Assembly (NCBI GenBank): GCA_013433145.1
Contig: CM024170.1
Coordinates: 8,443,366-8,507,365 of the forward strand
DNA: 64,000 bases
Reading direction: 5' to 3'
Origin: Ascaris suum
Taxonomy: Eukaryota > Nematoda > Chromadorea > Rhabditida > Ascarididae
Part shown: positions 11,978-23,557 of the stretch, piece by piece
Position numbering within the stretch: the first letter of the stretch is position 1
Layout of the letters: each line of letters starts with the position of its first letter
Translations under genes and position numbers: made by a program
The notes under the pieces: generated by a model
Database searches by the model: none
What the model was told of the DNA's origin: nothing
The model's input: the letters and a program-made list of their open reading frames with translations, nothing else

Positions 11978-14900
11978 CACGAAGGAAGAAAGTGTGGGAG
12001 TCGTGAAATTAAATACTTCCGCAAGCAACTATCCACGAGCGAAAGGTTTAAAATGTGATGGTAATGGAGCATGATTGGTGCAGTGAAAAACCTGATCATT
12101 ATTATTTCCTTATCCGGAATTCTAAGCCGTTCCCATCCATGTTCCAAGTTATATTTTCATTTTCATGGTGTTGTCTTGAAGGATAGATGATCTTTCATGA
12201 GATAAACATTGCAAATTTTATTGTCCAATCTGATTTCATCATTGGACAACGGACAAAGAGTCTTCATGATAAGACTTTCTTAATAGCCAAAGCTATAGAA
12301 CCTCATGGCCTGTTTACATAATATTCAAAGTAATCCTACTATATTCATCAAGTTGTCTTTTTTAAATGTTATGTGTTTAAAGGTAACAGTCCTAATTAAC
12401 ACATGCAAAATGTTAAATCCTCTGAGACACATAACGCTATTGTAATACAAAATGGTAACGCAGTAATAAATAGCGCTCTCTGCAAAACAATATTTAAGGA
12501 ATCTGCATAATATGATACATATTGCAGAGTTCAAGAATGATGGCGAGCAGTGTAACTCAAACTAGTTTTTAGGCCGCAGGATGTGGCGGGTCGTGGATCT
12601 TTAGGTTTTTCGCGAGCCCTGGTGCGTGTGCACACACAATGCTCGTCTTAACTTTTGATGCTGTGAAAATGAGCAAGAGTTCAAGCTCCGAGGAATTGAT
12701 CCATCTAACATTAAGAATTTATAGACGTAGCATGAAACGCAAAAGGGGAGGCGTTTGAAATTCATTCCTCCCTCCTCCTTTCCATTTGAAGAGCTGAACT
12801 ATTTCTCACGATCTGTTGAAGATAAGTTAAAGTGAAAGATATGTCCTACGTGGGAACGAAAAGCATTGCGTGCACGCCTTAGGAATTCTCCACAAAAAGT
12901 GTTGTCCATTCATTTGAGTGATCACTGTTCCAAAATTTGCAGTTGCATATTTCAAAAATCCTTTTGATTAGTTTATAAGGATGGGGCCTGAGCATTAGTC
13001 TTTTATTATCGTTGCTCCTACAAATAGCACCTGCGCAGTGAACGCCCTCCACCTCGGCCACTTCGGTGATGTGCGCCCCCCTCTCCTCATCTCCTCTCTC
13101 CACTTATACCGCCCTATTCCCCTAGCATAAAAAATTGATATTTCCTAATAAATTTTTATACAATGGAGGCAGGAAAGAAATAACAACCAAAATCAGCACA
13201 ATATTAGCATTATTAAAGCACAATAGCACTAACTCATACAAATCTGCACACGAACGATGAAGAAACTGTTCTGCGAATATGAAGAGCAGAGCCGTTCATT
13301 AAAAGAATAAAGCATGAGCAAAACCCATCACGAAAAGTTTCAATTACTTTCGAATCTCTCAGAATATAAGCAATCTGAGAATGAGGGCGAGATGCTATCA
13401 AGCCCATAAATATTGTGCTAAGCCATCAACTGTTCCCCTTAAAAAGTATTCTCCCTTCATCTGAGTGACCAGTCTTCCAAAAAGTGTAATTTAATGTCGA
13501 AAATATGAACATATCAATTCGTGCATACAATGGCCTAATCGTTTTGCGAGTAATAAAGTAATTCTCTGCAGTGCAAGAGTGCAAGCAAGTCCGTCGTTCA
13601 AATGGTCTCTAAACTGCCTAAAAATATACCGAAAAATTGAGAAATTTATACGAAGGAAAATCAAATGACTTTGCAATGTCTACACAGGGTCTCTCGTTTT
13701 TTAAGGTTTTTTTTTTCATTTTCTCACTCTGCTCATAGAGTGGCGCCTGCCTTATAACTTCTCACTGATATATCCCTTGTAGATTTTACTCCACGCGAAA
13801 CGAACAAAAGGAGATTTACAATGCCTTCTGGTAGCACATGAAAGAATAAGCAGTGAAATACAATAGGCAGTAATCAAAATTTGCCAGTTATGGCCGTTGT
13901 ATAGGTAACAGTAAGATAGTGGAAGAAGAAGCGAATAATATGAACTATGGGCGATGAAACAAATGTACACGAAAGAACCGCTTGCAACGTATATTTGAAA
14001 ATACTGACTTAATGCGTGCGGAAGGTAAACAAATGCTTTTGAATAGTTTATCCAATTTTTCCTCCTTCAGAAAGCGGACAAACGGAAAAAGAACATGCAA
14101 CGTGAGAAGCGATAAAAGAACAGAAAAAGGGAAAGTGGATCAGACATATCTAATCTACATCGGCAGATGCAATTCTATTTTGTTCCCTTCTGCAGTTCTG
14201 CGCTTCTAGGCTTCTGTGGCCTTGTTCTTGCTTCTTCTGCTCGTAGCGGTTCTTTTCGAAAAAGAACAAGCCGAAAACGTGCCGTATGGCTGACACGATA
14301 TGCGCTTTCACTATTCTGCCCAGCAGTCAGCCAACTTCAAAAGCTGCCAGTGAATAATGAAACATGTGCAAATCTTCGAAAGTTCTACTTTTCCGCGCAG
14401 AAAAATGGGCCCATCGATGTAAAACGCGACTAGGCTTATCAGTTTTTGGTGCGTTAAACTGCTTACAACTTCGTATGGATTCGAGAGATGAAACAAAGAG
14501 CTAGTTTAGGGGTCAACCTATAATATACATTATACCCAACAAATTATCTGATTCTAGGTTTACTCGCAGCAAAAGAGCCTTGAGCTGGGAAACCATTTAA
14601 AACCACTTACTTGATGTTGTTGGCCTTATAAGGTTCAAAAGTTCATCACATATTGAAAATAAATAGGCTTCTCACTCCATCAAAACTTTTGAAAACCGTT
14701 GGAGAATTTCTTTTTTCAGAGCCCGTTTTCCACCGACGTGGAGAATGTCCCTGTTGCGTTCTCTTTGTTAGTATAGTTGGCATATTGCCAATTCTTCTTC
14801 GTTGATGGTACTTTAATGCACATGCCATTAGATGAAATGTTGCGACTCATCGTCGAGGCACTAAGAGTTGGTTTTTTCCCATCTAAGTTAGACTTCACTA

Positions 14901-15050
14901 GTTTATTGCTTATTTCTGGAGGAAACCGATCAAAAATATGCAAAGGTTATTTCTTCCCTAAACCGACCTTCGTAGTGTCATGAACATTTTGCTTGCTTGC
15001 GGAAAAATTTTTTGTGAGTTGTTGGTGGTCGTGGTGGATATGTGATAAAA
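11978..15050. other. sparse region with weak coding-like spots
   Basis: Mostly AT-rich. A GC-rich spot at 13005-13114 is open on both strands next to a pyrimidine tract. At 14720-14983 a plus-strand block follows a strong acceptor (TTTCTTTTTTCAG) and reads coding-like, but is broken by an in-frame TAG at about 14774, while the opposite strand (14716-14943) is open from ATG for 75 codons. Neither is firm. Nothing else was seen. Confidence 0.35.
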
Positions 15051-15356
15051 CTAAATTTCAATGGGTGCCGATTTGGGCCTCAAACTCTGACGAGCATTCG
15101 CCTGATACCTTCGACAGCCGATAACGCAAGCGATCACAATAGCGGCAGTAACACACAGTAATAAAATGACGAGAATGGTAATGACGATACGGTGTATACC
15201 GTCGACGGTGGCCTGCACACGACGTGTTGTATCGTAGTTGTCGTAGATGATGCCAAGAAGGCCGTTGATGAACGCCTTTTGCTCTTCACGCGAGTAGGCA
15301 TCATAACGTGACATCGCGTGATGCGCCTCTGTACGAGACAGTGGACGCGTCGCGAT
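15051..15356 (-). CDS. last exon of a single-pass membrane protein
   Basis: Minus-strand exon entered after CTTCTTTTAG (phase 0) and ending at TAG 15053-15051, 101 residues. It has a strong GC rise. The sequence begins with a hydrophilic segment, then SRYDAYSREEQKAFINGLLG and IIYDNYDTTRRVQATVDGI, then one long membrane helix (about exon residues 57-81, IVITILVILLLCVTAAIVIA...). It ends in a basic tail ending PKSAPIEI. A juxtamembrane amphipathic segment, one helix near the C-terminus and a short basic cytosolic tail recall tail-anchored or SNARE-like proteins, but I see no heptad pattern long enough to claim a SNARE. Upstream exons were not found. A short candidate first exon on the same strand (ATG near 17491, donor GTGAGT at about 17435) does not match in phase. 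Confidence 0.8.
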   Translation of the reverse strand: MATRPLSRTEAHHAMSRYDAYSREEQKAFINGLLGIIYDNYDTTRRVQATVDGIHRIVITILVILLLCVTAAIVIACVIGCRRYQANARQSLRPKSAPIEI

Positions 15357-17658
15357 CTAAAAGAAGAAAATTATTTTGCGACACTTCCCTGTGTTTGCTT
15401 GATGATGTTTGAACTAACCGGGAATAAAGGAGAATGCTGACACACCTTCAACTATTCCTTCTATCTGATTACAAACCAAAGAGCGCGAAATTTGAGCAGA
15501 AGTGCAAAGAAGAGTATCATGTCGACATTTAAATATCTCTCTTCTACGGAAATTTGGCATAATTTCGTTCAGATTGAGCATGAGGCGCCGTTGATCCGGA
15601 AGTGCTCGGTGCTTAAACTTAACCACAGAAAAGGTCGCGGAAACACCGCCATGGTCTTTTTTCTTTGGCTTTCTAAACGGTCTGTGGTTGCCGATTTCTT
15701 CTAATAGCTCTCATTTTTTACATTAATAAAAAGTGCGACGTACGATGTGCATAGCAAAATTTGTTTATCAATCTGTGCTGCATTTTCGTTCGCTGTCAGC
15801 CCGAATGTTAAATTCCAAACAGAGTCGCTCAGTTGTAGACTTCATTTTATTTAGAGATCGTTGTTGACTTGTTGAATTGTGTCTTCCATCAAATTCAACA
15901 ACATATTCCATTTTGCACGTCAATCCATCGACGTCTCTTAAACTGATTCAAGTAGATAGCCTATCTGACTGATTTTTCCCAAGAAAGAATGTTGAATTTG
16001 CATGTTCTTTTGACAATACTCGCAACCAAGTGAATCGAACGAAATTCTCCTCTAATGTCTTCTTCGCATCAATTCGATAGCATCGGCGCATAAAGCCCAA
16101 CAAAATGAATGCAACGTCCTCAGAAGCTACGAGTAGAAATTTTCGTTGAAATATTTTTAATGTTTGAACTGTTTCCTCAAGAATATAGATCGTTAGGATC
16201 GAATCAATGAGTTTTCATTTTCCATCTCTGTCATCAAATGTGGACAAATTCGAAGATGATTATGAATGCACGGGTGTTACTATTGTATGGTTTATCCAAC
16301 ACAAAATGGACAGGTGACTAAACTGTGGATGGGACTGTGTAGGTTCTCCGAAACTAACTGCTCATGATCACCACAAACTGCGGCGAACAAAAACGAAGTC
16401 CACAAGCGTGACTCGAACTCGCAAATTCCGCTCACTAACATCGGCCCTATACGTTTGCTCGCTCATATTAGATTGAGTTCATGACGTCTGTTGCGTAATA
16501 TGTAACTGTTGCAGATAATAAATAAGAAATGATGAGTGAGAATACCCGCAATACCTTAACTATTAGAGCACCCACTAGGGGAGCAGAAACAGAGAGGAGC
16601 AGGGTAGATGAAGAGGGGGAGTAGAGCGGATTCGAGTTCCGCTCGCAAATGAAATTCTCAGTAGCAGTCACGCATGGTTATTATTGAAGTCACAGCCAGC
16701 ACATAAAGGCTTTTAAATGAACGCTTCGAATGCGTACTACTTCGCCCACAAAGTGTGACGTTCCGTTGTATGTATCTTCGACATACATTTCTCTGCCAGA
16801 ATGCTTTATCGCACAGTTTGCTGCAATGATTGTGAATTGATGAGCGCCAAAAGGTTAGCGTGTAAAGTCTTTTCCGGACAACACCATTTCAGAATCACTG
16901 CACAGATGTATTCATGAGGCCGTCATTTATATATCAGAAAATGTCATCATTAACTCAAACTTCACTTGAATTATTCGAACTCCTATTGAACGGGCCATAT
17001 GATAGTTAAACAATAAGTCTTGAGCAGAAATCGTGAATTTATGACACGAAAAGTTAGCACTTAACTATACAACATGCTCAGAATCATTCGAGGTAAGTCA
17101 TCGAGAGGAGTAGATGAGTTCATAACAGTTTTCGAAGTAACTTTTTTTTGGCACTTTAAGTGATGTGGGAGTGAAAAGAGTTGCATGATTGCGAAATGCG
17201 TTAACGCATGATTTCCGCTAAAGTCGCTCCGTTGTGCACGTCGTACTCTTATTGAATTCTAAGATTCGAACGAGTCATAAATGACTCTCTGCGCTAACGA
17301 GTTTAAGCTCAATCTGCAGTTTCCTTCATCAATCGTAACTTTCATTTTCTACTTTGAAAGTATCTGATTTTGTACATTAGAAAGTAAAAAAAACTTCACA
17401 ACATTTTTATGTTTATTTAAAATTCACTCACTTGTAGAAGCTCGCACCGCAAAGGTGAATTGAATCATTGCTATCTCTGCTAATCATGTCATGTTGTGTA
17501 TAAAACGATACACAAATTGATCAGCAGTAACACACGTGGGAAGCGAGGTGCAGATTAAGCTATTCACCATTTCAGAAGTTGCAGGTGAGCAAGAATTGTG
17601 TGGCAGCAAGAAAAACACACGTAAAGAAATTAGTTGATTGTTCCCTGGAAATCAACTG
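15357..17658. other. upstream of membrane-protein exon; no certain exons
   Basis: The 5' exons of the gene ending at 15051 should lie here or beyond. Candidates at 15414-15626 and 16468-16671 (minus) and 15492-15704 (plus) lack firm splice support. Two tRNA T-arm-like hairpins lie at 16406-16422 and 16624-16644. Confidence 0.35.
16624..16644 (+). other. tRNA T-arm-like hairpin
   Basis: GAGCGGA-TTCGAGT-TCCGCTC forms a perfect 7-bp stem around a TTCGAGT loop, the consensus of a tRNA T-arm and internal B box. No matching acceptor stem, D-arm or anticodon arm was found upstream, so this is not an intact tRNA gene. A weaker copy in the opposite orientation lies at 16406-16422. Confidence 0.45.
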
Positions 17659-17925
17659 CTACAGATATAAATGACAAGCGGGATATAATTTTCGAGTAAA
17701 TCCCTTTCTAAACTGAAGAACGAAACTATTGCTTGTTGGCATTGAAAAAAAAGCACAATATTGCGCGGAAATGCAGCAAACACTAGCGACGTTCGAAGGT
17801 ACGCCGCCGAAAGTATTTCTTATGAGGTAAAAAACGTTTTCAATAGCATCCTTAAGCCGCAGCAAATAAAGAAGTGATTCATATACCCGACACGCCCTTT
17901 CCCTCATGAGTGTCTCAAGTGCCAC
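17659..17925 (-). CDS. open frame, unknown (candidate exon)
   Basis: Minus-strand frame open for 88 codons (and about ten more upstream), ending at TAG. The first ATG is ten codons from the start. The product has an amphipathic first half and a middle rich in small residues with paired cysteines (CC). GC is somewhat above the flanks. Internal GTACCT and GTATAT could be donors in phase 0. Function unknown. Confidence 0.28.
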   Translation of the reverse strand: MALETLMRERACRVYESLLYLLRLKDAIENVFYLIRNTFGGVPSNVASVCCISAQYCAFFSMPTSNSFVLQFRKGFTRKLYPACHLYL

Positions 17926-18357
17926 CGACCAGCCAACTCGAAAAGAAAAATGCCTTTCTTAATGGCGACGAGTACTTTTCAGTGCGAAAGTGCCCATTGT
18001 TCAAACCATAAAATTTGTGCAAAAAACTATTTTTTCATCATTTTTTCCCACTGCGAAATTTCCCCTCGATAGCAAATTCACATCGAGAAGTCACACTTTC
18101 GGCCCTATGATGCAACTAGCTATCTGAACTACTTTCATCAGAAGTTAGCACTACTTCACAGATATGTCAGACGAAATTCATCGTGTCCATAAGCCGGATA
18201 GCTTTCTCCAAAACTTCGGTGAATGAAGAAAATGTGATCGATGTTTGAGAAGTAGAGCGGTAAACTGTCGAATGCACTGATCACATCGATATACGGTACA
18301 TACTGTTTCGTTCACTAGCGTTTGCCTAAGTGGTACTAAAGCTTCTATCGAAGTTGG

Positions 18358-18570
18358 CTACTTGGAGTATAATTCATCACATTTCCGGACATTCACACTT
18401 CCATTCGTCGAAATACTTGAAATCGATGAAATAAAAAAATGACTGTACTGCCAGCCGACTTCCGCTAGCCTAGCGTTTGATTTTCGACCTTCAATTTTAA
18501 TAAAAGCACTTTCGATGGTGCCAGACCACCCTACTTTACCGCACTGCGACGTTGTATTATGTATCTCCAT
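18358..18570 (-). CDS. 70-residue open frame (candidate)
   Basis: ATG at 18570, stop at 18358. The composition is protein-like, with a serine-rich second half. No signal peptide or domain. It could be a small single-exon gene, a first exon, or chance. Confidence 0.28.
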   Translation of the reverse strand: MEIHNTTSQCGKVGWSGTIESAFIKIEGRKSNARLAEVGWQYSHFFISSISSISTNGSVNVRKCDELYSK

Positions 18571-18817
18571 ATTACACGAGTAATTTTCACAAATATTGCA
18601 ACCTTCTCTCTGTAATGAACCTTTGACTCTGATATGTTTTCAGCTCACTTTGTGGGAACAAATTCCTATACAAATTACTTTTCCTACTAGTCAGGGTAAT
18701 CTCCCCACAAATAGTAAACGATTTTAGTCTGACACAGGAGCACTTCACATTTATCCATTTGGGATCCAAAAAAAACGAAACTACTGCAAGTGAAATTTAT
18801 GGCAACGCAAATTGTGG

Positions 18818-19853
18818 CTAGCGAAACCAATATTCAAAAGTATTCTTAGTAGTAATGAATGCAATGATGATATCAGTCAAAAATTTTTCCAAACATGGAA
18901 CGCTGAATTTTCCAGCAAAATAAACAATTCCAAATTGTGACACATCATTCTCAATATCACTTAATTGATTTCTTGCTAAATGAATCATAGGAATGTTTAC
19001 AGTATCGGTCAGTTGGGTTGCTCTCATCTCTCTTGTCAATCGAACTCAATAAGGCTTCAGCCAACGATCGCCGAGGCCGTTCTCGCATAATCAGATACAA
19101 CGTCAGATTTCACTTTTTCGGGCCACTCAATTTGCTGTGACCCCTATTGACTTCCGCCAGAAAAAATTTGCTGAAAAGTTCAGCCTGAGTTTTTGTTAGC
19201 ATCCATCTTCCATCTATGGAATCGATAATAAGTGAACTTCATAATGAATAATTGACAAGTGGAAGATATTGTGGCTGGAAAGGCATTCCCATGCGCTTGT
19301 GCACCATGGAAATCACTGCTACGCAATTAGGTCCAAAAGTATAACGGATAATCTAAATGTTGATCACAAAATATTATACGTCATCAACAGTGCAAAGAAA
19401 ATTGAATCGTGCAGCTGAAAAAGGTATGCAATATGACAGGTTGGTTCTTCATTCAATATATCAATTCTTTTACGACATACACGCAGAAGGTTAGATACCT
19501 CCATGCAGAAATTTATGCATAAAATGGAGACTTACTTGATTCTCGAGAAATACTTGATTTATAACATACAGTTTCCAGATGGCATAGATTCATACTTTAT
19601 CAGCTCAAAACCGGAATTAATAAAACTTGGATGCTTACCTGATAACTATTCGCAGCTTGATTTTCCATACTGGCCAGCAAGATTTTCAGTTTCTTGAGAC
19701 TATGAGGGAAAGATCGCCGAAACATGTATCGCATCGACAGTTCGGCCTATTTTCCCGCTTACTTGGGAGACCGCAGCAAACATCACCAGCTATGCTCTGT
19801 GACCTTATCCATTTATCAGCAACAACATTGCTCAAAAAACATTTATATTTAAG
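18818..19853 (-). pseudogene. broken multi-exon gene-like chain
   Basis: A run of GC-richer minus-strand blocks with splice-like borders. Block 1 (about 19853-19700) is open in two frames, one ending CAG|GTAAGC at about 19633. A 25-bp block near 19590 sits between TAAAG and GTATGT. A block after CCTTTTTCAG (about 19412) ends GAC|GTATAA. A block after CATTTAG (about 19351) runs to an in-frame TGA near 19246, then stays open in the same frame to about 19124. A terminal block ends at TAG 18818. The inferred product is unfamiliar. The in-frame TGA, overlapping frames and an implied 27-bp intron suggest either decay or an exon structure I have not resolved. Confidence 0.33.
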
Positions 19854-21150
19854 AAATTAGGAAAATGACACCGTAATTATAATCGAATCAATCTTAAACT
19901 AATTGCAAGTGAGTTAAGATAATTCCTTTCTCTTTTGAAACCAATATTTCATGAACGGCGCCAAAAAATGTTCAAGATTCGAAGAGCCGCTTCTCTTTTC
20001 TTTCCTTGCAAAGCATTTTCGAAGTTAAAAGTGGCTATTGACTTGCATAAATTTCCGTTAGCATATGGCAAAGTCGGGATCAATTCTAAATAAAAGTTCC
20101 GTTGAAAAAATGGCCCTTCACTAATAACCATTTAAGACCGCAAGGGCCGTATAAAGTTTAATGAATGCTAATCTTGTCGCTTCGAGGAACAATTTCAGTT
20201 TTCAATTATGAAAACGAAGAGTGTCAAAAAATCACCGTGAAATCAACGGATCGAGATGGAAGCTATCTTTAAGCTACAATCAGCATAAATATCAATGGTT
20301 CCCAAATTCGACTACGTCTTAGCTCAATAAAAAGCAGTCGCTTGGAATGTATATCAAAATCGACGATTTCGGGAATTTTTTTCTTACAGAAAAGCGAAAT
20401 TGGGCGCATATTTCACCAAAAGACTTTATAAACGATGCTAGGATGTGCAGCTGACGAACAAGACTGGAACCAATGAAATATCTACGCTCCACAAAAAGAG
20501 CGCCCATCATTAAATGAGCGTTCATGCATAAGAGTTGCTTTTTTTTCAAAGTGATGCACGAGCAAAACGCAAATATTAACGTGTTTAAGTTTATTCAGCA
20601 TTCGCCAATAGAATGAAACATCCAACCAAATAAAAAACTCATTATTACAAATAATACCTCAAATTTTCATGATGAGAGAGACGGATTAGCTGTAAGAAGT
20701 AGAAATGACTCTTGATAAGATTTACCTCAAATTTACCGGCGAACCTCCAGAACTGAAGCTCATATCTATGCTTTAAGTGATGGAGTGAATTAGTTAGTTG
20801 CCATATTGCAGTTATACTCGGAAGGGCGGTCGTGTTGCTACTATATTGCGCAATGATCAGCAAACTGCTACTATGCTGGCTGCACACAATGCAGAATGCT
20901 ATCCTATTTTGACTAGGGTTTACGGCATTATCCAATCAAAGGCAAATCAACTTGCCGTACAATCATAAAGCAAATGAAACAAATCAACTTCTTTAGACAA
21001 TGCAAATGCGGCACTGGAACAGTGCTTAAGAGAAAAGATTCGATGACTACGACACATATGCAAGTGGAGCTAGTTGTTTGTTTCACAGAACGACCCAATT
21101 TTAAAAAATGAAAGAAAAATGTACTTGATGATTCCTCTAATGCAAAAACA
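19854..21150. other. no firm gene
   Basis: One minus-strand frame (20935-20645) contains a clean donor-acceptor pair, GAG|GTAAAT to TTCTTACAG, enclosing only 36 bp in the same frame. It reads through whether or not it is spliced. The rest is AT-rich without features. Confidence 0.35.
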
Positions 21151-21348
21151 TTAAAAGCATAAAGCGCGCAGAAGAATGAAAAAATTCTTTAGCGATTTCC
21201 TTATCGCCTTCCTCGCAGCCATTTCCATATTAAAATTTCCAGTATGCCCTGTGACATATGCAAATTTGGGGGATGCAAAATTTGATGCAATATGAACGAA
21301 TAAAAGCAAGTTGATTGTGAGGCACTGCTGGAAAAGCGTTGTTTGCAT
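21151..21348 (-). CDS. small secreted basic peptide (candidate)
   Basis: ATG at 21348 and stop at 21151 give 65 residues in one exon. The N-terminus (QCLTINLLLFVHIASNFAS) looks like a signal peptide. The mature part ends in a basic amphipathic segment, ARKAIRKSLKNFFILLRAL, of the kind seen in membrane-active peptides. GC is no higher than the flanks, so chance is possible. No family recognised. Confidence 0.3.
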   Translation of the reverse strand: MQTTLFQQCLTINLLLFVHIASNFASPKFAYVTGHTGNFNMEMAARKAIRKSLKNFFILLRALCF

Positions 21349-21399
21349 CTCCAAAAAATCGAGTTTGAACGCTATCGCTCGCTTGGAGATAGCGTGTAA

Positions 21400-21624
21400 T
21401 TAATTCAAGTTAGTAAACATCATTTGCAGATGTAAACGTATTTTCTCAGACGTTAGATAATCCCCATCACACATTTTGCTGTTGAAATGAATTGTTGGAC
21501 TGAGAGAGCATTGCTGATTCGAATGATTGCAAATTTCTACGCTTTGAGTGTCAACAGAATAAAAATATAAGGCAAGGCACAATATGCACAGGACACGAGG
21601 TGGAAATTTGCGAGTGGGAGGGAG
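21400..21624 (-). CDS. last exon of a small secreted cysteine-containing protein
   Basis: Minus-strand exon entered after CATCCAGATAG (phase 0), 74 residues to TAA. It starts with the hydrophobic part of a signal peptide (RVLCILCLALYFYSVDTQS), then a mature part with EICNHSNQQC, a third cysteine in KMCDGDYL and a hydrophobic C-terminal helix. The initiator methionine would be in an upstream exon, perhaps within 21778-21551, which is open on the same strand. Cysteine spacing and flanking residues resemble the exon at 3237-3442. Confidence 0.35.
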   Translation of the reverse strand, partial: LPPTRKFPPRVLCILCLALYFYSVDTQSVEICNHSNQQCSLSPTIHFNSKMCDGDYLTSEKIRLHLQMMFTNLN

Positions 21625-21779
21625 CTATCTGGATGAGTTGAGCAGCCAGACTAGTTGTTAAAATTTCGACTATTATTTCCCTCTCTTCCCAAAATGGGCT
21701 CTTGACGGGGAATCTTCTTTTCAGCGGGCACGCAGTAATTTCTATTTTCTTTAGCATGCAATAGTATAGATTTTCCACT

Positions 21780-23356
21780 ATGAGTATTGCGCGGATAACT
21801 TATCTCATAATTTCGATCGGTCAACGCCTTATTTTTTGTGCGCCTTCTTCCATTCCAAATTTTTCACGTCTATTTTAGCGAATGACTTTACTTGCTGTGT
21901 GCCATCAACTGGTATGTAATCAAAGAAAATAAAGAAAAAAACGGTTTAGCACAGATGAAATGTTCAACTTACATCACCCAATGTCAGTGAGTGGCACTGC
22001 AAATAAAAAATCAAAGTAGTGTTTTCGACGCATCTCAAAAAGGAAAATAATATTCCATTCTACTCAACCTTCAACGACCTCAGAGCGAATGAGTACTGTA
22101 TATTAACCAATTAGCGAAAATAAAACTTCATTAAGCAAGAAAGCTTAAAATGCACAATTAAAGTCATTCAATCAACGATTTGATATAGGAGTGTAGCGGT
22201 TGAAGCGTTCATTTCAAAGAAATTAATGCCAAAAAAAGCAACGAAACAAATCGAGACGCTCTCCCACATGCCCCATTTTACGATGCCAACTAAACCCTTT
22301 CCCATCAACGATGGAAATAATTCTGAACAAAAAAAAAGTTCATTTCATTGCTCATATTCTAATTTGAAATATCGACCAACAGTTAATAGGCGTAACGAAA
22401 TGTGCGCATCTACAATATATGCAACTATTTTGATGAGAGCGTCTATTATGAGAAAGTGATGAAAATATCCGACAAAGACGAATGATCGTCTATTTTTGAC
22501 ATGATGGCTTTGAATATTGAAATTCTGCAAATTTGATTTACATAAATATTTCTTCAAAACTTCCCATTTATATATTTTAGTGCAAATATGGACAGCAAAA
22601 TACGAAATATCGGAATATATCAAATTGTTTCCATAAAACGCGTTCACATTATCACAAATAAATTATCATTAATAAAATCGCTACGAAAATTTGCATTAAC
22701 GAAATTCATATTCTCAACTGATCTTTCACTTGAATGAATGACGATATTTTAAAAAACGAGAAGTGAATACTACGAGAAAAAGAGAGAAGAAGAAAACAGC
22801 GAACAAAATAAATTAAACAGCATTTTCGTGAAGTACCTTCATATCCGTCTGAATTGAGGTGCAATAATTTTGGTCACTTCTGGCGAATGAACGAATGTCT
22901 GCCTTCACAAGTTGCGGGGAGAAATTGCAGAAAGCGAAAAAAAGACAAAATTTTAAACAATGCACTAGCTACTTAACATAAAATGACGATGAAATGAAGG
23001 AAGGTTAATCGACTTACCTTATTAAGTGGAAAGGCAACAGGTGGGAGGCAGATTGGCGAAGAGGGGAGACAATTCGTTGAGCAGCAAATTTTGAACGACG
23101 TGCTCAATTATTGCAGCACAATAATTAAATCACTTCGTGTTTAGTGCAAAATAATCGAATATTTGTTGACTCATTCGAGCATTACTTATATTCATTTCTC
23201 TCAGGTATACTGAAATAAGTGAATTTAAATCAGGGGGAGTGCAATATGGTGGACGGTTTCGACGGAGTGATTCAAAATGAAAGCATCGTCACAACATAAT
23301 CGTATTTGAAACGCTTCACCTGGATTCTTTATACATATTTTAGCCAAATATTCAAA
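21780..23356. other. no firm gene
   Basis: Open frames at 22226-22459 (plus, from ATG) and 22345-22647 (minus, 100 codons) overlap in antisense. Neither has splice or signal features that would choose between them. Confidence 0.35.
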
Positions 23357-23557
23357 ATGATTGCCAAATGCCCCAATGCTTTGCAGGCATCAGTAATTTC
23401 CTTACTCCTCTTGACCTTTAGCTTCCTGTGCTTCATCTCTATGCATAACGACAGCGTTATCCAGCTGATGACGTTATCAAAATGTTGGGAAATCAAGCAA
23501 TTTTTGCGACAGTTGTTGTGCAAACACCACTGTAATCAAGAAAATAAAAGGAGTTAG
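23357..23557 (+). CDS. short single-pass membrane protein or first exon (candidate)
   Basis: ATG at 23357, stop at 23557, 66 residues. One hydrophobic helix near the start (SVISLLLLTFSFLCFISM) is followed by HNDSVIQ and a cysteine-containing C-terminus. Helix and following residues loosely resemble those of the 3566 gene (SVLVSIII..., NDNVKIE). The frame is also open upstream. No catalytic motif. Confidence 0.3.
   Translation: MIAKCPNALQASVISLLLLTFSFLCFISMHNDSVIQLMTLSKCWEIKQFLRQLLCKHHCNQENKRS

Noticed and set aside
16406..16480. possible minus-strand tRNA gene
   Set aside because: Only the T-arm-like loop fits. No acceptor stem pairing, D-arm or anticodon arm could be drawn.
17411..17491. 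candidate first exon for the 15051-15356 gene (ATG near 17491, donor GTGAGT)
   Set aside because: It ends in phase 2, while the 15356 acceptor needs phase 0 (or an internal one phase 1). No linking exon was found.
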